Positions 35,901 to 41,817 of a stretch of DNA of 64,000 bases are shown here, piece after piece; the first letter of the stretch is position 1; each line of letters begins with the position of its first letter. Origin of the DNA: Notospermus geniculatus (taxonomy: Eukaryota; Nemertea; Pilidiophora; Heteronemertea; Lineidae); contig NMRB01000061.1 in the NCBI GenBank assembly GCA_002633025.1, forward strand, positions 260,362 through 324,361, given 5' to 3'. A model generated the notes under the pieces. The model was not told the DNA's origin, ran no database searches, and was given only the letters and a program-made list of their open reading frames with translations. The translations under genes were made by a program, and so were the position numbers.

Positions 35901-37871
35901 CATATACAAAACAGGTACCTACATAGCGTCACATACAAACAGGTACCTATATGTAGCATCAGATGCAAAACAGGTACCTATATAGCGTCAGATACAAAAC
36001 ACGTACATGTACCTATATAGCGTCAGATACAAAACAGGTACCTATATAGCGACAGATTTCCCTTTCCGATTTCGTGTTTCGAATGATTTAAGGATCAGGT
36101 TACACATATAACATGTCCCGAAGATATACCTTGGGCGTGACAAAGAAAGATTCTCGCATTTTAATAGGAGATGAACTCTGCTAAGAAACACATAATAATA
36201 GTTATCAATAAAAGTCATATCGTGTGTTTTTGTAATGCAATACGGTTATGACATGCAGACCAACCATTTTCCTTGGAATAGGCGGTCATGACCGTTAGGT
36301 TATATGATCTATCGCTTCATAAAGATGACTGGATTACGCCATTCGTATAGAAATGACCATAACTGATGAAAGTCTGCCATGGAAACTGATCTGGTGATTT
36401 CTATAGCAACAGGTGAATGAGGAGGTGTAAGAGGAGAGGGCTTCCGATGGCTGCGATTAGTGAAGTATTTCCAGAAGGGAAAAATGCCTGTTAAAGGCCC
36501 CTTCCATCGAGTGGTGAATAAACAAGAGCCTTTTTTTGTTTGCACCAGCCTTCTGTTCACCAGATTTTGAGTTCAAGTAAGTCTGCAACTGGAGGTCAAT
36601 ACCCAAAACGGAATGCTCTGCAAATATATAAAGCAGTTCCGTTCCACATACTGGTAGGCAAAGGTCGAGGAATTATAATTTGGCCATGTCCGCTAAAGAG
36701 TTGTGCACAGCACTACGACATCAATCTTTTCCAGGACTGGAGGGATGAACGCTTGTCGTGGACACCAAGTGATAGGGCGAATAGGGTTACCAACATACTA
36801 AGAATGACGAACTTAGAGCAAAGAACATGCTTTAAGACCCCAAATATGGAAGAGGTAGGATTTAAATGTTGTGGCCAAAACTTCTGAAACCCATGGATAC
36901 ATTCAGGCAATACTCTCCCTTGGTAAAAAGGATCCATGAAGGGTGGAAGTCAGGCCTGTCTACACGATCATACATTTGTTCAAAACATCATCAAACATTT
37001 GTGTGATGATGTTCATGGACAGATATTTGATTGTGTAGGCTGTTTTCCCAACAAACTTGAACAGCAACCAACATGTATGATGATGTTCAAATTTGTGTGA
37101 TGATGTTCAGGACAAAATGTATGATCGTGTGGACTGTTTTCCCAACAAACCTGAACATGTTTGATGATGTTCAAATTTTTAGCTGCATGTTTCATCTTGC
37201 CAATGCAAAACATCCCAAAAAAAAATGTGTGATGATGTTCATGGACAAATGTATGATCGTGTGGACGGTTTTCCCAACAAACTTGAACAGCATCCAACAT
37301 TATCCTTTCTCCATCATACTTCATCATACAAAGTCCATGAATGTTGGACTGTAAATCGAAATCCACAACAAACTTGAACATCATCATGCAAGTGTATGAT
37401 GCTGTTTTGAACAATGTATGATGATGTTCAAAATTTTAGCTGCATTGTCTTAAGACAGAAATCGACACACAAGCTTGGACATCATCATACAAATGTATGA
37501 TGATGTTTTGAACAAATGTATGATCGTGTAGACAGGCCTTAAGTAGGACACAGAGGACGAACCACCTCCAAAACACAGATTACATCATACAACTTAAGAA
37601 AACACCTATGTACATGTACAGTACCTGCTTGAAATAATACGTTTATGAGGGAAAAATCCTGCTTACCTTTCACAACCATATCTGGTTGTCCAAGCTGGTT
37701 GTACCGCTGTCCTGCTGTCGTCGCATTGTATGAATACGGACTCTTATAAGATGAGGGAAGCACTCCCTGATGAAACCGAGCTGCCATTTTTGGGCTTGCG
37801 TTGCCCTTTTTGTTTACCCCAGGTAGCGGAGGCAAACGTCGGGAGTTCACTTGCCTAGCCGGGCTAGACAT
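5870..37871 (-). CDS. PDE10-like cyclic nucleotide phosphodiesterase, 5' half (exons listed separately)
   Basis: This is the N-terminal part of a dual-GAF cyclic nucleotide phosphodiesterase that would hydrolyse cAMP and/or cGMP. The catalytic half lies beyond the left edge. Core exon order on the minus strand is 13825-13986, 10520-10566, then a GAF-A block at 9256-9367, 8924-8973, 8618-8649 and 8326-8428, repeated at 6812-6923, 6486-6535, 6174-6205 and 5870-5972. Candidate first exons are 37667-37871, 29126-29189 and 24674-24758, with cassette exon 19187-19273. All splice phases agree. The N-terminal helix pattern VxxYLxxxPxxLxxxVxxxVSxxxxExW, then ADGYNLYLIDE, LYCFNP and GTCIAAYVAETKET, follow human PDE10A in order and spacing better than PDE5, PDE6 or PDE11. 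This is recognised by eye, not by a search. It lies just downstream of a PDE4 gene on the same strand. Confidence 0.82.
6174..6205 (-). CDS. PDE10-like GAF-A microexon 3, copy 1
   Basis: A 32-nt microexon encoding ELYCFNPNPN plus two bases of an Asn codon. The acceptor is CTTTCTTTCAG and the donor AA|GTAAGT. It enters in phase 0 and leaves in phase 2, exactly bridging the flanking exons. It aligns with LCIFTP of human PDE10A. The second copy is at 8618-8649 with one silent difference. Confidence 0.8.
6486..6535 (-). CDS. PDE10-like GAF-A exon 2, copy 1
   Basis: 50 nt: two bases plus 16 codons, VNADGYNLYLIDESSQ. The acceptor is GATTTCAG and the donor CAG|GTACGT. The ADGYNLYL core corresponds to ADGFALYF in human PDE10A. 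The coding sequence is identical to copy 2 (8924-8973), although the donors differ (GTACGT here, GTGCGT there). Confidence 0.85.
6812..6923 (-). CDS. PDE10-like GAF-A exon 1, copy 1
   Basis: 112 nt: 37 codons plus one base. It begins FCVHADKRKMLQELTRD and ends NELTTCVAS, the first helix of GAF-A. The acceptor is TTGTCTTCAG and the donor G|GTAAGG. The start is phase 0, which fits the exon at 10520-10566. One silent difference from copy 2 (9256-9367). Confidence 0.85.
8326..8428 (-). CDS. PDE10-like GAF-A exon 4, copy 2
   Basis: 103 nt with the same protein as 5870-5972. One silent change separates them (ACG for ACA in the Thr before Cys). The acceptor is GCTGCAG|C and the donor GGG|GTGAGT. 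It leaves in phase 0, so it could splice either to the next unique exon or to the copy 1 exon at 6923 without breaking the frame. Confidence 0.85.
8618..8649 (-). CDS. PDE10-like GAF-A microexon 3, copy 2
   Basis: 32 nt encoding ELYCFNPNPN plus two bases. One silent difference from 6174-6205 (AAT for AAC). The acceptor is TTCTTGCAG and the donor AA|GTAAGT. Confidence 0.8.
8924..8973 (-). CDS. PDE10-like GAF-A exon 2, copy 2
   Basis: 50 nt encoding VNADGYNLYLIDESSQ, with coding bases identical to 6486-6535. The donor is CAG|GTGCGT, weaker than the GTACGT of copy 1. Confidence 0.85.
9256..9367 (-). CDS. PDE10-like GAF-A exon 1, copy 2
   Basis: 112 nt beginning FCVHADKRKM, with one silent difference (CAC for CAT) from 6812-6923. 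The acceptor is TGTCTTCAG and the donor G|GTAAGG. Phase 0 at the start fits the AAG|GTAAGG donor of the exon at 10520-10566. Confidence 0.87.
10520..10566 (-). CDS. PDE10-like linker exon with a PKA-type RRTS site
   Basis: 47 nt: two bases completing a Glu, then 15 codons (EQQQDARRTSLSKWK). The acceptor is TATAGTTTCAG and the donor AAG|GTAAGG. It enters in phase 1 and leaves in phase 0, which is what is needed to join 13825-13986 to the GAF-A block; direct joining of those would shift the frame. RRTS is a classical basophilic (PKA-like) phosphorylation consensus just before GAF-A. The length is small, so the call rests on splice signals and phase. Confidence 0.72.
10690..10892. mobile_element. 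Fold-back element in PDE10-like intron
   Basis: The left arm (AGGGGCTGTTCATTTTCGTCA ... GATCCTTGGGAAAACGG ... GCAAATTGCAG) is repeated in reverse complement to the right, over about 85-90 bp per arm with a few mismatches. The loop is about 30 bp. It is open on the minus strand for 79 codons, but that frame is a by-product of the repeat. Confidence 0.75.
10893..11511. other. Intron, nothing recognised
   Basis: Intron between the PDE10-like exons at 10566 and 13825. Short open frames on both strands overlap and lack recognisable domains or plausible splice partners. Confidence 0.5.
11512..11850. repeat. 39-bp minisatellite, about 9 units
   Basis: The unit begins GCTTTGAGAATAAAGGCGCT and continues GCTCCACTCTATAAAAGCT. 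Because 39 is divisible by three, the array is open on both strands (plus 11399-11920, repeat ALRIKALLHSIKA; minus 11450-11812, repeat of 13 residues). Neither frame has a credible start or homology, so these are array artefacts, not genes. Confidence 0.95.
12186..12283. repeat. Perfect 33-bp hairpin
   Basis: The arm at 12186-12218 is the exact reverse complement of 12251-12283 (CGTCGTCTCCAAATTTCGCA... pairing with ...TTTGGAGACGACG). The loop is 32 nt. It lies in the PDE10-like intron. It may be a recent mini fold-back element or a small-RNA precursor. Confidence 0.9.
12371..12545. mobile_element. MITE-like element, copy 2 of 2
   Basis: Same family as 1016-1187, with ends ATAGGAGCTGTCAG and CTGACTGCTCCTATT. 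It is diverged by substitutions and small indels. Confidence 0.7.
12546..13159. other. Intron, nothing recognised
   Basis: PDE10-like intron. Minus frames at 12461-12643 and 12636-12872 are short, lack domain features and partly overlap the MITE. Confidence 0.5.
13160..13328. repeat. 42-45-bp minisatellite, four units
   Basis: The unit is TATGCCAACTTGAAGAAG followed by TAAAAAAGTTCATGGGCAGGGCAT. Three units are 42 bp and one is 45 bp. It creates open frames on both strands (13156-13485 plus, 13098-13355 minus) that I do not regard as genes. Confidence 0.93.
13542..13795. mobile_element. GGTTCTT-rich palindromic element
   Basis: The segment is built of short inverted words (AAGGTTCTATATAGAACCTT, GGGTTCTT and AAGAACCC) in alternating orientation. 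Elements of this GGTTCTATATAGAACC style are widespread in animal genomes as non-autonomous repeats, but I cannot name the family from sequence alone. It ends about 30 bp from a PDE10-like exon donor. Confidence 0.6.
13825..13986 (-). CDS. PDE10-like N-terminal helix exon
   Basis: 162 nt: two bases of a split Asp (G|AC), 53 codons, one trailing base. It reads FNPDEVTTYLNENPEFLEKY, then VLSHVSQDQLERWIIRR and a Lys/Asn/Ser-rich tail to TDLS. The acceptor is TACATTTCCAG and the donor TCAG|GTGAGT. The pattern VxxYL, NP, L, V, VS, E and W matches the N-terminal segment of human PDE10A (KVKAYLSLHP, then VSAETVEKWLKR). All candidate first exons and the cassette end in phase 1, matching this acceptor. 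An open frame continues past the donor to 13799, but GTGAGT is the better site. Confidence 0.88.
14133..14234. repeat. Hairpin with perfect 27-bp stem
   Basis: AGGGTAAAGTGGTACAATTC at 14133 and its continuation to 14159 are exactly complementary to 14208-14234. The stem extends four more pairs after one mismatch. The loop is about 40 nt. It lies 147 bp upstream of the PDE10-like exon at 13986. Confidence 0.88.
14235..16590. other. Intron, no exon recognised
   Basis: PDE10-like intron. It contains a TACATGTA-rich stretch near 15520-15550, a doubled ATAGTTCAGCTTTAAGATCTA near 15415-15465, and a 13-bp inverted pair (AACTTTAAATCC ... GGATTTAAAGTT) at 16145-16180. The short frames at 14745-15255 on both strands lie over each other and look random. 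Confidence 0.5.
16592..16672 (-). mobile_element. tRNA-derived SINE head
   Basis: On the minus strand there is an A-box-like TGGCGCAGTGCC, then a B box GGGTTCGATTCCCGG, spaced as in a tRNA. The acceptor stem halves are not complementary, so it is not a working tRNA. A SINE head or tRNA pseudogene is the best reading. Confidence 0.6.
16673..18106. other. Intron, no secure exon
   Basis: PDE10-like intron. It includes a homopolymer G run at 17020-17029. A very short possible first exon at 17372-17387 is discussed under rejected items. Other frames are short and overlap on both strands. Confidence 0.45.
18107..18203 (-). mobile_element. tRNA-derived SINE head
   Basis: The minus strand reads GGGATTTGGCCTAGTGGTTA (A-box region) and, about 60 nt on, GTGGGTTCGAATCCCG (B box), followed by AAGCTATGTCTTTCACGTGAGAAA. 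The last words recur near 27740-27790, so this is a dispersed family. The stem does not close, so it is not a functional tRNA. Confidence 0.65.
19187..19273 (-). CDS. PDE10-like candidate cassette exon
   Basis: 87 nt, open throughout in the only frame that fits: split Gly, then HSPHAHLNGSHGG, KGGESKSTGDVKPPA and a split Asp. The acceptor is CGTTTTGCAG and the donor GCAG|GTAAGG. It enters and leaves in phase 1, so it can be included between any of the three first exons and 13825-13986, or skipped. The sequence is Gly/Ser/His-rich and looks disordered. An internal GGAGGTGAGA could serve as an alternative donor. No homology is claimed; support is splice signals plus phase. Confidence 0.55.
19500..19778. 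mobile_element. Fold-back MITE with 16-bp terminal inverted repeats
   Basis: The ends are TACACTGAAAAAAAAT and ATTTTTTTTCAGTGTA. The interior is made of inverted and tandem words (GAGTAGAAAGGTACTCAT, and TGTCCGTGAGATGAGTAG with its complement). It has no coding capacity and belongs to the CACTGAAAAAA-ended class of non-autonomous elements. Confidence 0.85.
19790..20240. repeat. Diverged tandem repeat
   Basis: Words such as CACTGATATGGGTAGGTGGG, CCTGCGACA or CCCGCAACAATAGAGT, and CTACAACAACAAAGTA recur at irregular 60-100 bp spacing. The minus open frame through it (19798-20238) shows the same imperfect periodicity and is not credible as a gene. Confidence 0.65.
20671..20958. mobile_element. 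Fold-back element with about 120-bp arms
   Basis: The left arm runs from GATCTATGGGCGGTTATAAC to CTTACGTCTTTC-like words. Its imperfect reverse complement ends at GGTTATAACCGCCCATAGAG. The arms share AATATTCTCTAGTCGTTGTG-type words, and the loop is about 60 bp. Confidence 0.85.
21391..23150. repeat. Tandem duplication, two units of about 880 bp
   Basis: Unit 1 (21391-22269) and unit 2 (22270-23150) both start CCAGATACTTGAGGTGTCAC and end CCCAAAAAAGTGGAA. They differ by a few percent with small indels. The same minus frames occur in both units (22054-22290 and 22934-23173) without domain features. No exon is assigned. Confidence 0.9.
23200..23935. repeat. 35-bp minisatellite, about 21 units
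   Basis: The unit is GACTTTCTTTCTGCTCGATG plus ATGAATACTGACATT. A 35-bp period rotates through all three frames, so each minus frame reads a 35-residue repeat containing CQYSSSSRKK, VNVSIHHRAERK and SMSVFIIEQKE. The resulting frames of up to 226 codons are artefacts of the array. Confidence 0.96.
23936..24673. other. Intron, nothing recognised
   Basis: Contains a short CGACAACAACAACGACAACA low-complexity run near 24125. Plus frames at 24041-24307 and 24301-24597 have no recognisable content. Confidence 0.5.
24674..24758 (-). CDS. PDE10-like candidate first exon C (MG...CxC N-terminus)
   Basis: 85 nt: ATG plus 27 codons and one base, MGTVPLCRCQVISEGNGLKQ then DELEDARP. An in-frame TGA lies six bases before the ATG, so this Met is the first available. 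The donor is CAG|GTATGA in phase 1, which creates the split Asp shared with the exon at 13986. Gly2 with Cys7 and Cys9 is compatible with N-terminal acylation (human PDE10A2 is palmitoylated on an N-terminal Cys), but position 6 is Leu, so myristoylation is doubtful. No homology is claimed for the peptide. Confidence 0.55.
24759..26342. other. Intron; diverged repeats
   Basis: The stretch 25140-25660 contains loosely repeated words (CAATCCTTGTAAATGATGAAACAG and CCAAGTCCAACAACGTCAA types), probably a decayed tandem array. A second copy of the 4716-4800 repeat lies at 26226-26309. No exon recognised. Confidence 0.5.
26343..27104. mobile_element. Large fold-back element
   Basis: The element starts AGCAGCACACGTCACCACTT and ends in the complementary AAGTGGTGGCGTGTGCTGC. 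The arms are about 300 bp, built from repeats of GGCAATTTTCGTGG, TGGCCATCAGCAGCACACGA and CACCACGGAAATTC. Overlapping frames on both strands are by-products. It has no transposase and is non-autonomous. Confidence 0.88.
26423..26577. mobile_element. Nested insertion inside one arm of the fold-back element
   Basis: The left arm reads GTGTGCTGTGGC, then about 155 bp, then CGGCAATGACCAC. The right arm has the complement of the uninterrupted GTGTGCTGTGGCCGGCAATG. The insert begins AGGTGTAACATCTG and ends GACGTTACAC, with an inner inverted pair CAGTGTTCCCC and GGGGAACACTG. Confidence 0.75.
27105..28505. other. Intron; SINE fragment
   Basis: The stretch 27735-27790 resembles the flank and B box of the SINE at 18107-18203 (TTCTAAGGTGAAAGACATTG, GAATCGAACCCACC). 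Nothing else is recognised. Confidence 0.45.
28506..28748. mobile_element. MITE, first of an inverted pair
   Basis: About 243 bp with inverted ends (ATCACACTGAAGTCGTTCTC and GAGAACTAGCTCAGTGTGAT). Its body is the reverse complement of 28863-29100, for example CCTGCCCCGTCCTAAAAAAA against TTTTTTAGGACGGGGCAGG. Confidence 0.88.
28863..29100. mobile_element. MITE, second of an inverted pair
   Basis: Reverse-orientation copy of 28506-28748, separated from it by about 115 bp. Ends are ATCACACTGAGCTAG and TACTTCAGTGTGA. It ends 26 bp from the donor-side boundary of the PDE10-like first exon B, so the pair sits just inside that exon's intron. Confidence 0.88.
29126..29189 (-). CDS. PDE10-like candidate first exon B (myristoylation-like N-terminus)
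   Basis: 64 nt: ATG plus 20 codons and one base, MGGKSSKYKRKSNALPPRSS then D. An in-frame TGA lies 27 bases upstream with no other Met between. The donor is GATG|GTAAGT, phase 1, fitting the exon at 13986 or the cassette at 19273. Gly2 with Ser6 and Lys7 matches the classical N-myristoylation consensus, and the following KYKRK would add a basic membrane-binding patch. This predicts a membrane-targeted isoform. No transcript evidence is available here. Confidence 0.62.
30018..30284. mobile_element. MITE with about 24-bp inverted ends
   Basis: TAAGGCGCTACTCCACTAGA at 30018 and TCTAGTGGAGTAGCGCCTTT at the right end are complementary. The 267-bp element lies in the intron between first exons A and B. 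Confidence 0.85.
30470..30571 (-). CDS. Orphan exon-like segment (unassigned)
   Basis: A minus-strand open segment encoding KPTCCELENAAVLASCPN then IVNAVEEVLRSSGSP, flanked by TTGATTACAG (acceptor) and AG|GTACTG (a weak donor). It is 102 nt and phase 2 at both ends, so it does not fit the phase 1 exons of the PDE10-like gene around it. The composition looks protein-like and helical. It could be a decayed exon, part of an unrelated nested gene, or chance. Confidence 0.25.
30905..31460. repeat. Direct duplication, copy 1
   Basis: 556 bp starting GAATCTATGGAATGAATAAT, repeated nearly identically at 31462-32011. The two are separated by a single N. Differences are a few substitutions and small indels. 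Confidence 0.93.
31461..31461. other. Single ambiguous base at a duplication junction
   Basis: One N lies exactly between the two copies. Copy 1 stops at GGAAGATC, the point where the downstream sequence begins a hairpin (GATCAGTGATGTC ... GACATCACTGATC, 32008-32040). Confidence 0.95.
31462..32011. repeat. Direct duplication, copy 2
   Basis: Near-identical to 30905-31460. It continues without a break into unique sequence, so this copy has the natural right flank. Confidence 0.93.
31895..32124. mobile_element. Fold-back element with internal palindrome
   Basis: AAAGCATGGCGCACAC near 31895 and its complement GTGTGCGCCATGCTTT near 32108 bound about 230 bp. At the centre, GATCAGTGATGTC and GACATCACTGATC form a 13-bp stem. 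Copy 1 of the duplication holds only the left half. Confidence 0.7.
32125..34265. other. Intron, nothing recognised; AT-rich patch
   Basis: The stretch 33595-33645 is a run of TAATTA words. Short plus frames (32543-32749, 33401-33601, 33919-34230) have no recognisable content. Confidence 0.5.
34266..35056. other. Assembly gap (791 N)
   Basis: Unknown sequence. Open frames reported across it are meaningless. Confidence 1.
35615..36053. repeat. About 29-bp minisatellite, about 13 units
   Basis: The unit is CAGGTACCTATATAGCGTCA plus GATACAAAA, with point variants and a few CATGTA insertions. Confidence 0.95.
36952..37540. mobile_element. Fold-back element with about 40-bp inverted ends
   Basis: AGGCCTGTCTACACGATCAT at the left and ATGATCGTGTAGACAGGCCT at the right are complementary and extend further inward. 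The interior repeats CATACATTTGTTCAA, ATGATGATGTTCAA and TTTTCCCAACAAACTTGAAC in both orientations. It ends about 125 bp before first exon A on the intron side. Confidence 0.88.
37667..37871 (-). CDS. PDE10-like candidate first exon A (SH3-ligand-like N-terminus)
   Basis: 205 nt: ATG plus 67 codons and one base. It starts MSSPARQVNSRRLPPLPG and ends NQLGQPDMVVK. The donor is AAAG|GTAAGC, phase 1, giving the same split Asp on joining to 13986. Residues 11-17 (RRLPPLP) match the class I Src-type SH3 ligand RxLPPLP. The rest is Ser/Tyr/Gln-rich and probably disordered. It is the most upstream PDE10-like exon I can see; the promoter would lie in 37.9-38.5 kb. No transcript evidence. Confidence 0.6.
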
Positions 37872-39145
37872 TGTTTCATTCTTTCCAGTGGTTCAAACTG
37901 GAAGCCGCGTTGTGGTGCTTGTCACGGGAAGACTTCCATCTTGTCCTTGTATGCCCTTGCAATGCCAGCAATTAGGCATTGATTGCGGCTGACAGCCGGT
38001 GCACAGAAATAGATATCGTTCTGAAAATCATCAATAGTTTCGGTTACTGGAGAATGCCTTGCGGTAGTCTATCAAAGCTCAATCAAATTGTTACAGATGG
38101 ATGTAATGACAGTTCATTCAGAATAAGTTTCGAAGGATACACCAGAAAGTCTTCTTCTTTTAGTGGAAATTTCAAGGGTGGGATTTTGCAGAGAGCGAGA
38201 TTGATTGTCACTAGGCCTACTATTTTAGCATTATTTTCCACACTTTTATTTATACTTTCAAATCTCGTCTGTACAGGTTTTTTGTTTGAAGTGCCCTGAG
38301 GCAATTTAGAGTAAATCATTATTATTTTTATCTTTAACTTCGATTACATTTCATTTCCAATTAGTTTTATATACGTGTGCAAAATGTGACAATCATGCAA
38401 TGTGAAAAACTCATAAATCTCTTTATAACTGATAAGTCAAATTTCAAACAAAATGGACTCAGTTATGAATCAACACACACCACTCGTGCAGTTTTTGGTC
38501 ATGGGCAATTTCACTGGACATTCAACAGCAATGATGTCAAATGATTGAATGAATTCACATGGGACTTGATAAAGATCTAAACCCTTAAAAATCACGGTGC
38601 ATTCCCATGACTAGAAAATATGTTACTGGATTGTATAACAACAGCGACTCATAGATTTTGGGCCTGCCACCAAACGAAAGTATGCAATCGAAGAAGTGCA
38701 AATTATTGAAATACACAGCCGATTATACAATCTAATAAAATAGGCCTACTTGCTAAGGTTTTTTACTAACCCACCAACTAGACGCACTGGTCAATGGGTG
38801 TGCATGCACTTGCACGGTGTACCTTGAAAACGCGCGGCGCCAAAATGATCGGTCGCCAGTATGCCTGGCTCTCAGGCCTACAGATTGACAAAGATTACAG
38901 TAAACCGTTAAACTTACATGTACCTGTCAACGAAGAAACCGATAAATAATTTCCCCACCAAATATCTTGCGTTCTAATCGGCAAAGTCTTTATCGTATTC
39001 TTCCCTCCGGCTCTATTGAATGAAAATGAGAATCTACGTCTGTTGTCAGTCTTGGACTGTCATCGCTACACGCGAACACATGGGCAACCATTATAACGAA
39101 TGTGATCATCACGCCATCTCTCGGTCAAATGATAGGCGCACACAG

Positions 39146-39247
39146 ACGAATGAACGCTCAGACGTACTTGGCACAACCTTTATTTCGGCCTCAGCCACGA
39201 ATGAACGCTCAGACGTACTTGGCACAACCTTTATTTCGGCCTCAGCC
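39146..39247. repeat. 51-bp unit, two tandem copies
   Basis: Both copies contain ACGAATGAACGCTCAGACGT, GGCACAACCTTTATTTCG and GCCTCAGCC, with perfect identity over nearly the whole unit. It looks recent. Confidence 0.93.
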
Positions 39248-39644
39248 GAACTGGCTGAGCCCAGAATACTAGTATCGCTCTGCAACGCTGTGTACAGCTG
39301 CAGTAGGCATAATATCAAACCGGCCGGATTTAAGGATTATGGCTGTACCATCAGGCATAGGCCTATACGCTGTTTCGTGCCTCCTCGAAGTCGCATTGCA
39401 GCAGCCAGGGCCTGAATTCCGAGTCCTCCCGAAGGACACAGCATGCAGTATCATCCCTACTTAGACATCTACTCCTAAATTTGACTTTGGAGACGATCTT
39501 CAGAGCGATCCAGTCAGGCCATGTTGCAAGCATATTGTTGTCAGCTTTGAGAAAACTAGTACATGTAGGTCCACACTACACTCTGCAGCACCACACACAC
39601 ACAACCAAACACCTTGATTGTCTGAGGAGGAGTGATTTATTACA

Positions 39645-39768
39645 GAGTTTTCGCAAAGCCCCCGAATCGCCAACGCGAACATCTGTCCTTTTGTTCAGCG
39701 CTCTCTTCGTGGCATCGAACAATGGATTGGGCGTTGGCGTTGGCGTTTCGGGGGCTTTGCGAAAACTC
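39645..39768. repeat. Hairpin with perfect 22-bp ends
   Basis: GAGTTTTCGCAAAGCCCCCG (39645) pairs with CGGGGGCTTTGCGAAAACTC (ending 39768). The pairing extends imperfectly through CCAACGCGAAC and GTTGGCGTTGGCG. Confidence 0.88.
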
Positions 39769-41749
39769 CCTATTAATTAGCAAACCCGAATTATACAAAG
39801 GTGGCAGTGAACAGAAAAATACAATGGTCAAATCTATTTCAAAGTCGGATCTATTTCAATTCATGGAAGTAATGGCCTATACACACGATCCAATTTTTCA
39901 TCCAATTTTCTGAATATGCTCAATAAAGGCTTACATGCGGGTTTATACATTAAAGCTACAATTATTATTGGCCCGGAATCTGAATTTCCAAATGAAATGT
40001 CCAGGGACATTGTGCTCACCTCTGTCATAAGTCTCTGTGGTAAAGTAGAACTTTGACACTCATGGTGAATGATGAAGAATCAGTACAGACAAGATAAAGC
40101 TGAACACACCAAATTATTTATCTGATCAGCAATAATAAATGACATAAACTCAGTCAATGACCGTCAGAAGGAGTTAGTGATATTTGTGAGCAAACTGCTT
40201 TCCCCTGTTCGCCGCAGATGTCAAAAATTCTATTTTTTCAAGATGGCCACCTGGCGGCCATATTTGAAGTTTGTTGGAACTGAAATCTTAGCATAAATGT
40301 AGAGGATACTTACATACATGTAGATATTTAGGCAACATAAAACCATCTTAACCTTTACTATTGATTAGATATGGCTCGAAGTAAATTTTTCAAGATTGCT
40401 GACTGGCGGCCATATTTGACGTCCATTCTAACCAAAATTTGCCATACGTTTAGAAGGTACCTAGATACATGTTTTGGCAAGGTTGTAAAATCCAAGTTAC
40501 TCCTACGTATGAGATATGGGTCAAAGCCGTCTTTTCAAGATGCCGGACAACACGCCATAAGAAAGGTGAGCTAAAAATTGGATGAAAAATTGGATGGTGT
40601 GTATACATGTAGGCCTAAACCCGACAAGGTTTACACAAGCATATTTTTGTAGTGGGTTTCCTCTTGGTTCTACCAGGTGCGCTGGGGTATTAATCTGTAG
40701 TTAACAGTTGTAACAAGGGCTGTAGTTCGAGCCCCCGCAGTGTTTTTCGTTTTTTTTTCATTTCACTGTAATTTTATTTATTTATTCTGCATGTAATTAG
40801 TAAAACATATCGCTCAAAAATATTTAGCTTATTTTTGACCTACATGTATTTTTAGAGCCGCAGAACTTCTAGTTTTCGAGACTCGCGCCATCATGTTGAA
40901 AGGGCCACTTGAGGGCGCCTTGGGGTTAAATCAGCAAACAAGACATACTTCTCCAATGAATTGCTGAGTTTTATTTCAGGGAGACTGAATGTACATATGT
41001 AACTTACATGCACAAACACACGTAACCTGACACCGATAAGGACCTATACGATAAGTACACACTGGTCACAAGTGAATAAAAAACGTATATCTACACTTCT
41101 TTATACACATCCCATCATGGAAATAAATTATCTTCATCCTAATAACACAGAAGACGTCTTCATCATTTACATATTTTGGTATTGGCTGTACATCATTATG
41201 ACCCTTCTTATCACACCCCTGAAAATAACAATATCGTACATGATGTATGCCCCAGGGGCTACTCTTTGTTGTCTAGGACATCCCAGGAAATTTCACATCA
41301 CCCCGGCATTTTTTCCCTCCCCTCTCTTGGTGCTACACATTTTAAAAAGATTTTTTATTCTTTCAACGAAATTAGAAGTCTTCGCAGAAAATTACCACCC
41401 TTTGCCTGCCGTACCAGGTGAAGGGCGTCGTGCCAGTGTAATAAAGAGTTGGAAAGGGATGCTTCCTCCAAGAAATCTGCAACAATATGTCACCGATCCT
41501 TTCACCAACCCTTCCAAATCGGACCTCCATCAAGAAATACCTGTGACGTCATGACAGTTTTCCACTTTTCCATTTCTGCCATTCAAAAAGAAACCAGAAT
41601 TATGTTTCTTCAAGGACGTCCCCACACTGCCCAGCTTTCCACCAAAAATATGAAGAACTGTCGTCGGAGCAACATCAAATGCATTTGGCTAAATAGTCTC
41701 GCGCAGCCAGCCAATTCGTTCTGCAGTGTTGCTTAGATTGGTTCCAGTC

Positions 41750-41817
41750 TTTGCCGCTCTACTCCGCGGCGCTTGTAGAGTTGGCGCCGCGGGAATGGCG
41801 GTAGTGGAGCGGCAAAT
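41750..41817. repeat. GC-rich imperfect palindrome
   Basis: TTTGCCGCTCTACTCCGCGG and CCGCGGGAATGGCGGTAGTG / GAGCGGCAAA form an interrupted stem. It is one of the few GC-rich spots between the two genes. Confidence 0.6.

Noticed and set aside
41072-41554. 160-codon plus frame between the two genes
   Set aside because: Hydrophobic start and biased composition, but no recognisable domain, a competing frame at 41176-41421, and no splice context.
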